A stretch of DNA of 64,000 nucleotides from an uncultured Gellertiella sp. (GCF_963457605.1 NZ_OY735139.1:124001-188000), one strand, 5' to 3'; positions 26,467 to 35,903 are shown, counted from the first letter of the stretch. Notes: generated by a model not told the origin, from the sequence alone. Numbers and translations: made by a program.

Positions 26467-27438
26467 ATGTTGATTGAACGTAATGCAATCCGTTCGAATG
26501 CCCGTCGCGACATGCTGAAACTTGGTGTTGCCGCATCGCTGATTGTCGCCGCCTCCCTTTCGTTTGGCGCGAATGCGGCTTTTGCGGCGAGCAAGCCGAA
26601 AGTCGGCCTGATCATGAAATCGCTGTCGAACGAGTTCTTCAAACAGATGAAGGCCGGTGCCGATGCCTATGCGGCCAAGAATGCCGACAAGTTCGATTTC
26701 AAGGCGGTCGGCATGAAGGACGAGCGCGATTTCGCCTCTCAGGTCGATGCGGTCGAGAATTTCGTGACGCAAAAATATGACATCATCGTCGTCGCCCCCG
26801 CCGATTCCAAGGCCATGGTCACGCCGCTTGCGAAGGCGGTGATGGCGGGCGTCACGGTCATCAATATCGACGTGCCTCTCGATGCGGATGCCAAGAAAGC
26901 CGCCGGTATCGATCTTGCCTTCTTCGGCCCTGACAACCGCGACGGGGCCAAGCTTGCCGGTGATGCGCTGGCAAAGGATCTTGGCAAGGGCGGCAAGGTG
27001 GTGATCCTCGAAGGCAATCCGGAAGCCGACAATGCCAAGGAACGGGCGAAAGGCTTCGGCGATTCGATCAAGGCGGGCGGCCTGCAGTTGCTCGACAGCA
27101 AGACTGCCCATTGGGAGACCGAAGAAGCCAATACGGTAATGACGAACTTCCTCACCCAGTATCATGACATCCAGGGTGTCATGGCTGCGAATGACTCGAT
27201 GGCCCTCGGGGTTGTCAAGGCACTCGATGCGGCGGGTCTCAGCGGCAAGATCAAGGTAGTCGGCTTCGACAACATTCCTGCGGTCAAACCGCTGATCGAG
27301 AACGGCAAGATGCTGGCTACCGTCGAGCAGTATGGTGCCCAGATGGCGGCGATGGGCATCGACTACGGCCTGCGTGAGGCGAAGGGCGAAAAATTCACCG
27401 GCTGGGTGAAGACCGACGTCAAGCTCGTCACGAAGTAG
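26467..27438 (+). CDS. Sugar ABC transporter, periplasmic substrate-binding protein
   Basis: A 323-residue RbsB-like (Peripla_BP_4) protein. A signal peptide with arginines and a hydrophobic core ends at AAFAAS (about residue 38). The mature part begins KPKVGLIMKSLSNEFF and has two alternating alpha/beta lobes, including AANDSMALGVVKAL and VVGFDN, which line the sugar pocket in this family. GGGAGA precedes the ATG. It is the first gene of a binding protein-ATPase-permease operon. The substrate is likely a pentose, hexose or polyol, but cannot be named. Confidence 0.9.
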   Translation: MLIERNAIRSNARRDMLKLGVAASLIVAASLSFGANAAFAASKPKVGLIMKSLSNEFFKQMKAGADAYAAKNADKFDFKAVGMKDERDFASQVDAVENFVTQKYDIIVVAPADSKAMVTPLAKAVMAGVTVINIDVPLDADAKKAAGIDLAFFGPDNRDGAKLAGDALAKDLGKGGKVVILEGNPEADNAKERAKGFGDSIKAGGLQLLDSKTAHWETEEANTVMTNFLTQYHDIQGVMAANDSMALGVVKALDAAGLSGKIKVVGFDNIPAVKPLIENGKMLATVEQYGAQMAAMGIDYGLREAKGEKFTGWVKTDVKLVTK

Positions 27439-27467
27439 TTCGTCACGACCAGGCGCCCGGCACGGAC

Positions 27468-27499
27468 GGGTGCGCCATCTCCAGGGCCTCGGCGCACCC
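27468..27499 (+). terminator. Stem-loop after the binding-protein gene
   Basis: A perfect 9-bp stem (GGGTGCGCC at 27468-27476 with GGCGCACCC at 27491-27499) lies 30 bp past the stop. No T-run follows, so it may rather stabilise the upstream message or reduce read-through, which would give more binding protein than ATPase. Confidence 0.45.
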
Positions 27500-27669
27500 T
27501 GCCCTCACCGGATATTTCCCTAGATATCGCTGAACGTCCCGGTGAACAGCCACCCTTTGCGTCGGCTTTTCCGGTTGATCCCTGTCGCGTGTAGTCGTGA
27601 GCGCGGTTTATCGGCACAGCCAGACTTTTGCGATGAATATATGCATAAAAACAATAACCTAAAGCGTGG

Positions 27670-27950
27670 GGGCTAATACCAGGGATCACTGATGGGAACC
27701 CATTCGATGGCGTGGAAACGGATACCGGGTAGGAGAATACCGCAGGTCGATGCTTTGAGCATCGACCGAGGATTTCGACGCCCTCCGGTGGCCGAATTCC
27801 ACGCCACCCGGAGGGCCGGTCGCTTTTGACGTGCGGACGGCGTCGAAAATCCCCGCCGGACCGGTAGGTCCGACTGCGGTTTTCTCCTGGCCGCAAGCCA
27901 AAATCGATCCGGTCGAATGGGTTCCCATCAGTGATCCTTGGTATCAGCCC
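27670..27950. repeat. 281-bp palindromic intergenic element (MITE-like or RIME-like)
   Basis: A 38-bp terminal inverted repeat (27670-27707 with 27913-27950, two mismatches) encloses several nested hairpins: a perfect one at 27745-27767 (GGTCGATGC/GCATCGACC), CCCTCCGG/CCGGAGGG at about 27781-27815, TGGCGTGGAA paired with TTCCACGCCA, and GATTTCGACGCC paired with GGCGTCGAAAATC. No transposase is encoded. An 80-codon frame on the minus strand inside it looks like a by-product of the repeat. It separates the binding-protein gene from the ATPase gene of one transport operon. Confidence 0.85.
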
Positions 27951-27991
27951 GAGAGATCGCGATATGCTTCAATAACCGTGCGGATGAAACG

Positions 27992-29527
27992 ATGCATGAG
28001 GTCGACGTGGCAGACGAAACCGAAAACACCATTCTGCGGCTTGAGGGGATCGGCAAGCGATTTCCCGGCGTTGTCGCCCTCAACAATGTCTCCTTCGATA
28101 TCGCCAGGGGCCGGGGACATGTTTTGCTGGGCGAGAACGGTGCGGGAAAATCGACGCTGATCAATCTTCTCGGCGGTGTCTTCAGGCCGGATGACGGGCA
28201 GATCCGGTTCGATGGCAAGCGCTACGAGCCGCACTCGCCGCATCAAGCCTTTCAGGCGGGCATCCGCATCGTTCACCAGGAACTTCATCCGCTGTCCAAT
28301 CTGACGGTGGCGGAAAACCTGCTGTTCGAGAACCTGCCCCGCCGTCGCGGGCTGGTGGATTTCCGCCAGATGAACCGCCGGGCCGCCGAACTGCTGGCTG
28401 AAGTCGGGCTGGACATGGCGCCGACCACGCAGGCGGCCAGGCTCAGCGTCGCGCAGCTGCAGCTGCTCGAGATTGCCAAGGCACTCTGCTACGAGAGCAG
28501 GTTTCTGGTTCTGGATGAACCGACCGCGACCCTGACCTCGAAGGAGGTCGACCGGCTGTTTGACATCCTCAGGCGGTTGCGCAGCCGTGGCGTCACGACG
28601 CTTTATATTTCCCATCGTCTGGAAGAAATTTTTGAGGTCGGCGAGAACGTCACCATCCTGCGCGACGGGCAGCATGTGATCACCCGCCCCCTCGCCGGTC
28701 TTGGCATTCCCGATATCGTCGAACTGATGGTCGGTCGCACCATTGCCGATCTCAACGTCTTTCGCGGCAACAGCCCGGTCGCGGGCGAGGCGCTCGGCGT
28801 TTCGGGCCTGAAGGTCACCCGCCACAGTCCGGAGCTCTCCTTTTCCGTCCGCAAGGGGGAGATCGTCGGCATTGCCGGGCTGGTCGGCAGCGGTCGCACC
28901 GAGGCGGTCAGGGCACTGTTCGGGGCCGATACCAGAGCAGCCGGCGAGATCCGCATCGACGGTGTCGCGGCGGTGATCAACACGCCGAAGGATGCGGTGG
29001 CTGCCGGTCTGTGCCTGGCGACGGAAGACCGCAAGATGCAGGGGCTGATGCTCAACATGAGCTGCGCCGAGAACACGACCATCACCGACCTGCGCAAGAT
29101 CTCGGGCCGGGGCCTGATCCGGAGAAAGGCGGAAGAAGGCCATTCCGGCCGGCTGGTCAAGGAACTGCGCATCAAGACCCCCTCGATCCACCAGCCCGTT
29201 CGCACCTTTTCCGGCGGCAACCAGCAGAAGGTCGTCATCGCCAAATGGCTGTTTCGCGGGCCGAAGGCACTGATTTTCGACGAACCGACCCGCGGTATCG
29301 ATGTCGGGGCCAAGGCGGAAATCTACGATCTGCTGTGGAAGCTTGCCGCAGAAGGCAAGGGGGTGCTGGTCGTCTCCTCCGACCTTCCTGAACTCATGGG
29401 GATCTGTCACCGCATCATCGTTTTTTCAGCCGGTAAGATAGCCGGAGAAGTGCCTCGCGAAGAGTTTGACGAGAGCCGGATTCTGTCGCTGGCCTACAAG
29501 GAGTACAGTCGTGTCAGAGAGCATTGA
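27992..29527 (+). CDS. Sugar ABC transporter, dual-domain ATPase (RbsA-like)
   Basis: A 511-residue ATPase with two fused ABC domains. Domain 1: Walker A GENGAGKST (residues 47-55), signature near LSVAQLQ, Walker B LVLDEPTAT. Domain 2: a degenerate Walker A GLVGSGRTEAV, signature FSGGNQQK, Walker B LIFDEPTRGID. This is the sugar-type layout that energises uptake with the permease. The start may be ATG 27992 or GTG 28007; the latter has the better spaced GAGG. The 281-bp palindromic element ends 41 bp upstream. Confidence 0.92.
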   Translation: MHEVDVADETENTILRLEGIGKRFPGVVALNNVSFDIARGRGHVLLGENGAGKSTLINLLGGVFRPDDGQIRFDGKRYEPHSPHQAFQAGIRIVHQELHPLSNLTVAENLLFENLPRRRGLVDFRQMNRRAAELLAEVGLDMAPTTQAARLSVAQLQLLEIAKALCYESRFLVLDEPTATLTSKEVDRLFDILRRLRSRGVTTLYISHRLEEIFEVGENVTILRDGQHVITRPLAGLGIPDIVELMVGRTIADLNVFRGNSPVAGEALGVSGLKVTRHSPELSFSVRKGEIVGIAGLVGSGRTEAVRALFGADTRAAGEIRIDGVAAVINTPKDAVAAGLCLATEDRKMQGLMLNMSCAENTTITDLRKISGRGLIRRKAEEGHSGRLVKELRIKTPSIHQPVRTFSGGNQQKVVIAKWLFRGPKALIFDEPTRGIDVGAKAEIYDLLWKLAAEGKGVLVVSSDLPELMGICHRIIVFSAGKIAGEVPREEFDESRILSLAYKEYSRVREH

Positions 29528-30533
29528 AACCAAGGGCGGCGCACGGCAGGTTCCGTTGCTCGACACCATCATCCGGATATCGATGCGCGAGGCGGGTGTG
29601 GCGATTGCGCTCGTCGTGCTCGTCGTCTTCTTCTCCATCGCTGCCCCCTATTTCGCGACGCCGGAAAACTTCCTGAAGATATTCGTGCAGATCGCCATCA
29701 ATACCGTTCTGGCCTCGGGCATGACCTTCGTCATTCTCGTCGGCGGCATCGATCTTTCCGTGGGGTCGCTTCTGGCGCTCTGCACGGTCGTCGGTGCCAG
29801 CATCATGATCGATCCCGGCCTTTCCCCCTGGCAGGCCATCCTGCTTGCAAGCCTTGCCTCGATGGGCGTTGGCGTTGCGCTCGGGGCGCTGAACGGCTGG
29901 ATCTGCGAAAGATGGAAATTGCCCTCCTTCATCGTCACCCTCGGCATGCTGAATGTCGCCAGCGGCCTTGCCCGCGTGGTCAGTGACAATTCGACGATCA
30001 CCGGTCTGCCGCAGCCCTTCGTCGATTTCGGCAATCTGATCTTCTGGAGTGTCCTGCCGTCGATTTTCCTGATTGCAATGATCGTCGTGCTCATCGGCTG
30101 GTTCATCCTGCGCTACTCAGTGTTCGGGCGCTTCGTGTTTGCCATCGGCACCAATGAAGAGGCGGTACGGCTCTCCGGGCACACGCCACGCCGGTACAAG
30201 ATCGCGGTTTTTGCGATTTCCGGACTGACATCCGGCATCGCGGCCATGGTCTATCTGCTCCGGCTGAATGTCGGCAGCCCGGTTGCGGGCATTGGCTACG
30301 AACTGAATGCCATTGCCGCCGTCATCATCGGCGGCACCAGCCTCTCGGGGGGCAAAGGTTCGATTATCGGCACGCTGGTGGGTGCCTGCATCCTGCAGGT
30401 CCTGTCGACCGGCCTGCAATTGATGGGTGCCGACGATAACGTCAAGCCGATCGTCATCGGCGTGGTCATCGTGCTCGCCGTCATCGGCGACAGCTATCGC
30501 GGCAAATTGCTGGGCTTTCTGGAAACGAGATAG
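29511..30533 (+). CDS. Sugar ABC transporter permease (RbsC-like)
   Basis: A 340-residue inner-membrane protein with about eight to ten hydrophobic segments, belonging to the BPD_transp_2 family. Landmarks are GGIDLSVGS and the C-terminal GYELNAIAAVIIGGTSLSGGKG block found in ribose-type permeases. The GTG start has AAGGAG seven bases upstream and overlaps the ATPase gene by 17 bases, so the two are coupled. It forms the membrane channel of the transporter. Confidence 0.92.
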   Translation: MSESIETKGGARQVPLLDTIIRISMREAGVAIALVVLVVFFSIAAPYFATPENFLKIFVQIAINTVLASGMTFVILVGGIDLSVGSLLALCTVVGASIMIDPGLSPWQAILLASLASMGVGVALGALNGWICERWKLPSFIVTLGMLNVASGLARVVSDNSTITGLPQPFVDFGNLIFWSVLPSIFLIAMIVVLIGWFILRYSVFGRFVFAIGTNEEAVRLSGHTPRRYKIAVFAISGLTSGIAAMVYLLRLNVGSPVAGIGYELNAIAAVIIGGTSLSGGKGSIIGTLVGACILQVLSTGLQLMGADDNVKPIVIGVVIVLAVIGDSYRGKLLGFLETR

Positions 30534-30653
30534 GCTGAACCGGATCACGGCCCGGGCGAACCGTTTGAGGAGAAGGAGTGTGCACCCGGGCGGATCTAGC
30601 CGAAGCGAGGCAACTGCCCTAGATTGGCTGTATCCTCGCTGGAGATACAAGCC

Positions 30654-31088
30654 ATGCGCCACCGGTTCCAGTCTGCCCTCCTCCTGGCAATTCCGCTGCT
30701 TGGCCTCATGCTGACCCCGGCAGGTGCGGCAGATCCCGTGCCGCTCGCGCAAACCGTGATCAAGAACCAGATCGCGGCCTTTCTGGCGGATGATGGTGCT
30801 GCGGCCTATGGTTTTGCGTCACCGAATATACAGAAGCTCTATCCCGACAAGGACCGCTTCTTCGCCATGGTGAAGAGGAGCTATCAGCCGGTCTATCATC
30901 CCGGCAATTTCGCCTTTGGCCGCTCGAAGGTTCTCGGCGATGGCGCCACGGTCCTCCAGGAGGTGCTGATTTCCGGCGATGCGGGCGATGACTGGATGGC
31001 GGTCTATGAGCTGGAGCGCGAGCCGGATGGCAGCTACAGGATCAACGGCGTGCAGATGTTGCGCAACACCGCCAGCAAGGGAATCTGA
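30654..31088 (+). CDS. DUF4864 secreted protein
   Basis: A 144-residue protein with a signal peptide (MRHRFQSALLLAIPLL..., cleavage near GAAD) and a DUF4864-like, SnoaL/NTF2-type fold: IKNQIAAFLADDGAAAYGFASPNIQ at the start and VYELEREPDGSYRINGV near the end. GGAG stands nine bases before the ATG. The family has no defined function. It converges on tgt. Confidence 0.8.
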   Translation: MRHRFQSALLLAIPLLGLMLTPAGAADPVPLAQTVIKNQIAAFLADDGAAAYGFASPNIQKLYPDKDRFFAMVKRSYQPVYHPGNFAFGRSKVLGDGATVLQEVLISGDAGDDWMAVYELEREPDGSYRINGVQMLRNTASKGI

Positions 31089-31148
31089 CCTTTCCTCGCG
31101 TCAGGGCAGGTGAGGCCCCTGCCCTAACCTGATGCTTTTCTTGTCTTT

Positions 31149-32315
31149 TCAGAGTGCGTCTATATCGCCGCGCGCCCAGTTTTCCTGGGTTTCGGCCATG
31201 AAATCGGCAAACCGGCCTTCGGCGATGGCCTGGCGGATTCCCTGCATCAGCTCCTGGTAATAGGCGAGATTGTTCCAGGAGAGCAGCATGCCGCCGAGCG
31301 CCTCATTGGCGCGCACGAGATGGTGGAGATAGGCGCGGGAATAGTCGCGTGCCGCCGGGCAGCTCGATTGCTCGTCCAGGGGACGGATATCTTCGGCATG
31401 GCGGGCATTGCGGATATTGACCTTGCCGCGCCGGGTGAAGGCAAGGCCGTGGCGGCCGGAGCGGGTCGGCATCACGCAGTCGAACATGTCGATGCCGGCG
31501 GCCACCGATTTCAGGATATCGTCCGGCGTGCCGACACCCATGAGGTAGCGCGGCTTTTCTGTCGGCAGTTCCGGCAGCGTGACATCCAGCATCCGCAGCA
31601 TCACCTCCTGCGGCTCGCCGACCGCAAGGCCGCCGACGGCGTAACCCTTGAGGTCGAGGCCCTTCAGCCCCTGGGCCGAACGTATCCGGAGGTCCTCGAT
31701 ATCGCCGCCCTGGACGATGCCGAACATCGCCTTGCCGGGCTGATCGCCAAAGGCGACCTTGCAGCGTTCCGCCCAGCGCAGCGACATTTCCATCGCCCGC
31801 TGGATTTCCTTCGGCTCTGCGGGAAGTGCGACGCATTCGTCGAGCTGCATCTGGATATCGCTGTCGAGCATCCCCTGGATTTCAATGGAGCGCTCCGGCG
31901 ACATGTGATGTTCGCGCCCGTCGATATGGCTCTTGAAGGTCACGCCCTGCTCGTTGAGCTTGCGCAGGCCGGAGAGCGACATCACCTGAAAACCGCCGCT
32001 GTCGGTGAGGATCGGCTGTGGCCAGCGGATCAGTTCGTGCAGGCCGCCAAGCCTCGCCACCCGTTCCGGGCCGGGCCGGAGCATCAGGTGATAGGTATTG
32101 CCAAGAATGATATCGGCACCGAGGTCGCGGACCTGGTCGAGATACATCGCCTTGACCGTGCCGACGGTGCCGACAGGCATGAAGGCGGGCGTGCGGATCG
32201 TGCCGCGCGGCATGGTGATTGCCCCCAGCCGCGCCCGGCCATCGGAGGCCTTCAGGCGAAACTGGAACGTGTCGGTGGCGGGATCGAGGGTCTTGTCGTC
32301 ATAAAGCGTGGTCAT
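31149..32315 (-). CDS. tgt: tRNA-guanine transglycosylase lacking most zinc ligands
   Basis: A 388-residue Tgt that exchanges guanine-34 of GUN-anticodon tRNAs for preQ1, in queuosine synthesis. The barrel core is complete: [54 protein letters not shown]. The structural zinc site is not. The usual CxCxxC reads S317-S-C319-P-A-A322, and the later histidine (IHN in E. coli) is N348 (SWNNL). Three of the four ligands are therefore absent, apparently together. The gene overlaps queA by four bases. Activity is expected from the intact catalytic part, but this is inference. Confidence 0.95.
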   Translation of the reverse strand: MTTLYDDKTLDPATDTFQFRLKASDGRARLGAITMPRGTIRTPAFMPVGTVGTVKAMYLDQVRDLGADIILGNTYHLMLRPGPERVARLGGLHELIRWPQPILTDSGGFQVMSLSGLRKLNEQGVTFKSHIDGREHHMSPERSIEIQGMLDSDIQMQLDECVALPAEPKEIQRAMEMSLRWAERCKVAFGDQPGKAMFGIVQGGDIEDLRIRSAQGLKGLDLKGYAVGGLAVGEPQEVMLRMLDVTLPELPTEKPRYLMGVGTPDDILKSVAAGIDMFDCVMPTRSGRHGLAFTRRGKVNIRNARHAEDIRPLDEQSSCPAARDYSRAYLHHLVRANEALGGMLLSWNNLAYYQELMQGIRQAIAEGRFADFMAETQENWARGDIDAL

Positions 32316-33397
32316 CGGTCTTCCCGGAACAGCAGGCTGGCATCGCCATAGGAGTAGAAGCGGTAGCCATCGGATATGGCATGATCATAGGCGTCGCGCA
32401 TGGATTTCTGGCCGGAAAAGGCGGATACCAGCATGAACAGCGTGGAGCGCGGCAGATGGAAATTGGTCATCAGCATGTCGACCGCCCTGAAGCGGTATCC
32501 GGGGGTGATGAAGATCTCGGTCGCCCCGGACCAGGCCGCAAGCCTGCCGTCGTCACCGGCGGCACTTTCCAGCAGCCGTAATGACGTGGTGCCGACAGCG
32601 ATGACCCGCCCGCCCCTTTCCCGGACCGCGTTCAGCCGCGCAGCCGTTGCGGCACCGACATGGCCGATTTCCGCGTGCATCCGGTGATCGGCGGTGTCTT
32701 CCGCCTTGACCGGCAGGAAGGTGCCCGCGCCGACATGCAGGGTCACGAAATGCCGCTCGATACCGGCAGCGTCGAGCGCGCCAAACAGGTCCGGGGTAAA
32801 ATGCAGGCCGGCGGTGGGGGCTGCAACGGCCCCCTCCTCCCTTGCGTAGATGGTCTGGTAGTCGCGCCGGTCGCGTTCGTCCTCATGCCGCTTGGCGGCG
32901 ATATAGGGCGGCAGGGGGATATGGCCGACCGTGGCAATTGCCTGGTCGAGATCGGGGCCAGAGAGGTCGAAGGCAAGATCGATTTCACCCGCCTCCCCCT
33001 TGGTCGCGACCGTGGCTGAGAGCGTGCCGAGCAGGCAGGCCCCGCCCCCGTCGCCAAAGTCGATCCGGTCGCCCGGCTTGATGCGCTTGCCGGGCCGGGC
33101 AAAGGCCTTCCAGCTGCTGGCACCGGTGCGCATGTGCAATGTGCAGGAGACCGGTGTCCTCTCTGCCCCCTCGCGCAGGCGAACACCTTCCAGCTGGGCG
33201 GGGATAACCCTGGTATCGTTGAACACCATGGCATCGCCCGGGCGTAGCCAGGAAGTGAGGTCGCGCACATGTCCGTCGGTTAGTTCAGGCGTTTGTCCGG
33301 GCCGGACAACGAGCAGCCGGGCGCTGTCGCGCGGTTCGGCGGGGCGAAGCGCGATATTCTCATCGGGCAGGTCGAAATCGAACAGATCGACGCGCAT
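32312..33397 (-). CDS. queA: S-adenosylmethionine:tRNA ribosyltransferase-isomerase
   Basis: A 361-residue enzyme that transfers the ribosyl part of S-adenosylmethionine to preQ1 in tRNA, giving epoxyqueuosine, the step after Tgt. Typical blocks: [23 protein letters not shown] at the start, [35 protein letters not shown] and [12 protein letters not shown]. Start [11 protein letters not shown] is chosen; ATG or GTG codons 6-9 bases earlier lie nearer GGAGG. The overlap with tgt shows a shared transcript. Confidence 0.95.
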   Translation of the reverse strand: MRVDLFDFDLPDENIALRPAEPRDSARLLVVRPGQTPELTDGHVRDLTSWLRPGDAMVFNDTRVIPAQLEGVRLREGAERTPVSCTLHMRTGASSWKAFARPGKRIKPGDRIDFGDGGGACLLGTLSATVATKGEAGEIDLAFDLSGPDLDQAIATVGHIPLPPYIAAKRHEDERDRRDYQTIYAREEGAVAAPTAGLHFTPDLFGALDAAGIERHFVTLHVGAGTFLPVKAEDTADHRMHAEIGHVGAATAARLNAVRERGGRVIAVGTTSLRLLESAAGDDGRLAAWSGATEIFITPGYRFRAVDMLMTNFHLPRSTLFMLVSAFSGQKSMRDAYDHAISDGYRFYSYGDASLLFREDR

Positions 33398-33424
33398 CGG
33401 CACCATGCCTCCCCAAACGCGAAA

Positions 33425-33455
33425 CCCGCCCTGAAGTCACGGACATCAGGGCGGG
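33425..33455 (-). terminator. Stem-loop between ppiB and queA
   Basis: A perfect 10-bp stem (CCCGCCCTGA at 33425-33434 with TCAGGGCGGG at 33446-33455) lies 22 bp past the ppiB stop. Only a short T-run follows on the minus strand, so it may be a partial terminator or processing site within the operon. Confidence 0.45.
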
Positions 33456-33476
33456 CCTCATTAATCCTGTCAGATC

Positions 33477-33986
33477 TCAGAGATCGGCGGCAACGCGAAC
33501 GGAGACGATGCTGTCGGGATCCTTGACCGGCTCGCCCTTCTTGATCTGGTCGACCACATCCATGCCTTCGATGACCTGGCCCCAGACCGAATATTGCTTG
33601 TTCAGCCAGGGTGCATCGGTGAAGCAGATAAAGAACTGCGAATTGGCCGAATTCGGGTTCTGGCTGCGGGCCATCGAGCAGGTGCCGCGCACATGGCTCA
33701 TGTTGGAGAATTCCGCCTTCAGGTCCGGCTTGTCGGAGCCGCCCATGCCGGCACGGGCCGGGTTGAAGCTGTCGCCGCCCTGCTTGCCATACTGGACGTC
33801 GCCGGTCTGGGCCATGAAATCCGGGATGACGCGGTGAAAGACCACGCCGTCATAGGCCTTCTCGCGCGACAGTTCCTTGATGCGGGCAACATGGCCGGGC
33901 GCAAGATCGGGCAGAAGCTGAATGACAACCTTGCCCTTGGTGGTTTCCATCACGATGGTGTTTTCCGGATCCTTGATCTCGGCCAT
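33477..33986 (-). CDS. ppiB: Cytoplasmic cyclophilin-type peptidyl-prolyl isomerase
   Basis: A 169-residue cyclophilin without a signal peptide. The active-site set is readable: FHRVIPDFMAQTGD, SMARSQNPNSANSQFFIC and the final QIKKGEP. It speeds cis-trans isomerisation at proline in the cytoplasm. The ATG at 33984-33986 stands seven bases from AAGGAG. It forms a pair with a secreted paralogue immediately upstream, which looks like a tandem duplication. Confidence 0.93.
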   Translation of the reverse strand: MAEIKDPENTIVMETTKGKVVIQLLPDLAPGHVARIKELSREKAYDGVVFHRVIPDFMAQTGDVQYGKQGGDSFNPARAGMGGSDKPDLKAEFSNMSHVRGTCSMARSQNPNSANSQFFICFTDAPWLNKQYSVWGQVIEGMDVVDQIKKGEPVKDPDSIVSVRVAADL

Positions 33987-34043
33987 GTTCATTCTCCTTG
34001 AAATGCGGGCAAACCTGCCCGGAAATGCGGGGGGGACCCGCCG

Positions 34044-34601
34044 TTACTTGCTGACGGTGACCTTGATCATCCGGTCGGGATCAGTCACTTCGCCATTGCC
34101 GCCATCGCCAAGCTTGATCTTGTCGACGGCTTCCATGCCCGACACGACCTTGCCAACGACCGTGTACTGGCCGTTCAGGGACTCGCCGGGGGCAAACATG
34201 ATGAAGAACTGCGAATTGGCGGAATCCGGATCGGAGGCGCGGGCCATGCCGACCGTGCCCCGCTCAAACGGTTTGTCAGAGAACTCGGCCTTGATATTCG
34301 GCAGATCTGAGCCGCCGGTTCCGGCCAGCTGTGCATCGTAACCCTTGGCGGCATTGCCGAACTGCACGTCGCCGGTCTGCGCCATGAAGCCGTCGATCAC
34401 CCGGTGGAACACGACATTGTCATAGGCACCCTTGGCGGCCAGCGCCTCGATCTGGGCGACGTGCTTCGGGGCAACATCCTTGGCAAGCTCGATGACAACA
34501 GGGCCGTCCTTAAGCTGGATGGTCAACGTGTCGGCAAGCGCCACGGAGGCGAAGGATGCGGCAGCGAGCATGCCGGCAATGGCAAGTTTGAAAATCTTCA
34601 C
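34044..34601 (-). CDS. ppiA: Periplasmic cyclophilin-type peptidyl-prolyl isomerase
   Basis: A 185-residue cyclophilin with an N-terminal signal peptide (VKIFKLAIAGMLAAASFASV, cleavage after ALA). FHRVIDGFMAQTGDVQ and MARASDPDSANSQFFIM carry the active-site residues. The GTG start at 34601 follows GGAG; a TTG six codons upstream is less likely. It is 57 bp from ppiB and 27 bp from coaD, in one operon with queA-tgt. Confidence 0.93.
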   Translation of the reverse strand: MKIFKLAIAGMLAAASFASVALADTLTIQLKDGPVVIELAKDVAPKHVAQIEALAAKGAYDNVVFHRVIDGFMAQTGDVQFGNAAKGYDAQLAGTGGSDLPNIKAEFSDKPFERGTVGMARASDPDSANSQFFIMFAPGESLNGQYTVVGKVVSGMEAVDKIKLGDGGNGEVTDPDRMIKVTVSK

Positions 34602-34628
34602 GAAAACTCCACGGCTCAAGGGGTTAAT

Positions 34629-35126
34629 TCAGGGTTTTGACAATTTCAGCTTCAGGGCCGCCAGAACCTCCGGCGGTACGAAGGGACTGACATCGCCGCC
34701 CATCATCGCGATCTGGCGAACCAATGTGGCGGTTATGGGTCGCGTGGCCGTTGCCGCGGGCAGAAAGACGGTCTGCACATCCGGCGCCATCTGGCTGTTC
34801 ATGCCCGCCATCTGCATCTCGTAATCGAGGTCGGTGCCATCCCGCAATCCCCGGATCAACACAAGCGCGCCATGCTGGCGTGCCGCATCCACCACGAGAC
34901 CGGAAAAAGAGACCACCGAGACCCTGCCCTGCGCCTCCGGCAGGCGTGCGGCAAGCGACCGCGTCACCAGGTCGGCGCGCTCGTCAAAGCTGAACATCGG
35001 CACCTTGCCGGGATGAATGCCAATGGCAACCACGAGCCTTTCGGCAATGTTCAGGGCTTGAACAAGCACATCCATATGGCCTGATGTCAGCGGGTCGAAC
35101 GAGCCCGGATAGAAAGCTGTGGTCAT
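34629..35126 (-). CDS. coaD: Phosphopantetheine adenylyltransferase
   Basis: A 165-residue nucleotidyl transferase that makes dephospho-CoA from ATP and 4'-phosphopantetheine. The nucleotide-binding start [17 protein letters not shown] contains the T/HxGH-type motif, [13 protein letters not shown] is conserved and the ISST-like end reads [10 protein letters not shown]. Length is normal. It heads the operon coaD-ppiA-ppiB-queA-tgt, a known order in rhizobia. Coenzyme A is also the donor for the phosphopantetheinyl transferase in this window. Confidence 0.95.
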   Translation of the reverse strand: MTTAFYPGSFDPLTSGHMDVLVQALNIAERLVVAIGIHPGKVPMFSFDERADLVTRSLAARLPEAQGRVSVVSFSGLVVDAARQHGALVLIRGLRDGTDLDYEMQMAGMNSQMAPDVQTVFLPAATATRPITATLVRQIAMMGGDVSPFVPPEVLAALKLKLSKP

Positions 35127-35504
35127 TGTCGGTCCGATTGTGCGTCAGGCACGCCTTTTGTCATGGATGCGCCCGTCCTGCAAGTCTGGCTTGCCACGCC
35201 CGTTAATCGGATGCGGGAAGCGAACCGGGCAATATGAACGCCAGATGAACGGAGCATTCAAGATGGTTTCAGACGCCACATGATTAAACGACACTCAAGG
35301 AACCAAACGCGTACTGCGGGTGTTTACCGTCTGAATTCACCGATTGTTAAGGTCTGGCCGGGTGGCAATCCGGCGGGACGGCAGGGATCGGAAAAAAGCT
35401 GCATATGCTTAACGTATTACCAAGGAACCATAGCATAGTTTGCCGCGGTTTCGGTGACGGTCTGGACACCATGCACGTTAAAATTATTCTGGAGGATCAA
35501 AAGG
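35127..35504. other. Intergenic region, no gene recognised
   Basis: About 380 bases upstream of coaD and of the first small membrane-protein gene, which point away from each other. Both promoters should lie here. Only very short frames are present (for example 12 codons near 35234). No clear operator or RNA structure was identified. Confidence 0.5.
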
Positions 35505-35645
35505 ATGCCTGACAAAATTACCGTGATCAGCCTGTGCTGGATGACCCTGATGGGCGTCATGTTCGCCGCTTTGTTCACCCTGGGCGAGGCAAACCAGCCC
35601 GCCATGCAGCATTCCACATCCCGGGACGTAACCGCCCATTCATAA
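35505..35645 (+). CDS. Small membrane protein, 46 residues
   Basis: Starts MPDKITVISLCWMTLMGVMF with one hydrophobic helix (about residues 6-25) and a short polar tail ending DVTAHS. GGAGG stands nine bases before the ATG, which together with the helix makes it a credible gene. No family recognised. A second small membrane protein follows 58 bp downstream and both stop ahead of a strong terminator, so they may share a transcript. Confidence 0.55.
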   Translation: MPDKITVISLCWMTLMGVMFAALFTLGEANQPAMQHSTSRDVTAHS

Positions 35646-35703
35646 TCGCGACCCATCCTTTCCCGGGACAGGTCGTCACCACCTGCAACACGGAGGGAAA
35701 GAG

Positions 35704-35838
35704 ATGGTATTGATTACGACAATGCTCGCAGCCCTTATTGGCCTGATGTTTTTCGGAAGCATGGCCACGGCCTTTTCCGAAATGCACCGCGAACGCGCCG
35801 AGCGGGATGCGGACCCGCACCCGCTGCACCTCCGCTGA
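35704..35838 (+). CDS. Small membrane protein, 44 residues
   Basis: Starts MVLITTMLAALIGLMFFGSM: one membrane helix over about residues 3-22, followed by a charged tail (HRERAERDADPHP). A GGAGG ribosome site lies 7 bases before the ATG, and a strong terminator begins 34 bp after the stop. Too short for routine gene callers. No function known. Confidence 0.6.
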   Translation: MVLITTMLAALIGLMFFGSMATAFSEMHRERAERDADPHPLHLR

Positions 35839-35872
35839 TCTTTTGCGGTCGCATTTACTTTCTGCCACAAAC

Positions 35873-35903
35873 AAAAAGCCGGAGGCTTCCCCTCCGGCTT
35901 TTT
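35873..35903. terminator. Strong bidirectional terminator
   Basis: A perfect 13-bp stem AAAAAGCCGGAGG/CCTCCGGCTTTTT (35873-35885 with 35891-35903), loop CTTCC, with T-runs on both strands. It serves the small-protein genes on the plus strand and gyrA on the minus strand. Confidence 0.92.

Noticed and set aside
27686-27928. 80-codon minus-strand frame inside the palindromic element
   Set aside because: It spans the element from one inverted repeat to the other and is best explained as a by-product of the repeat.
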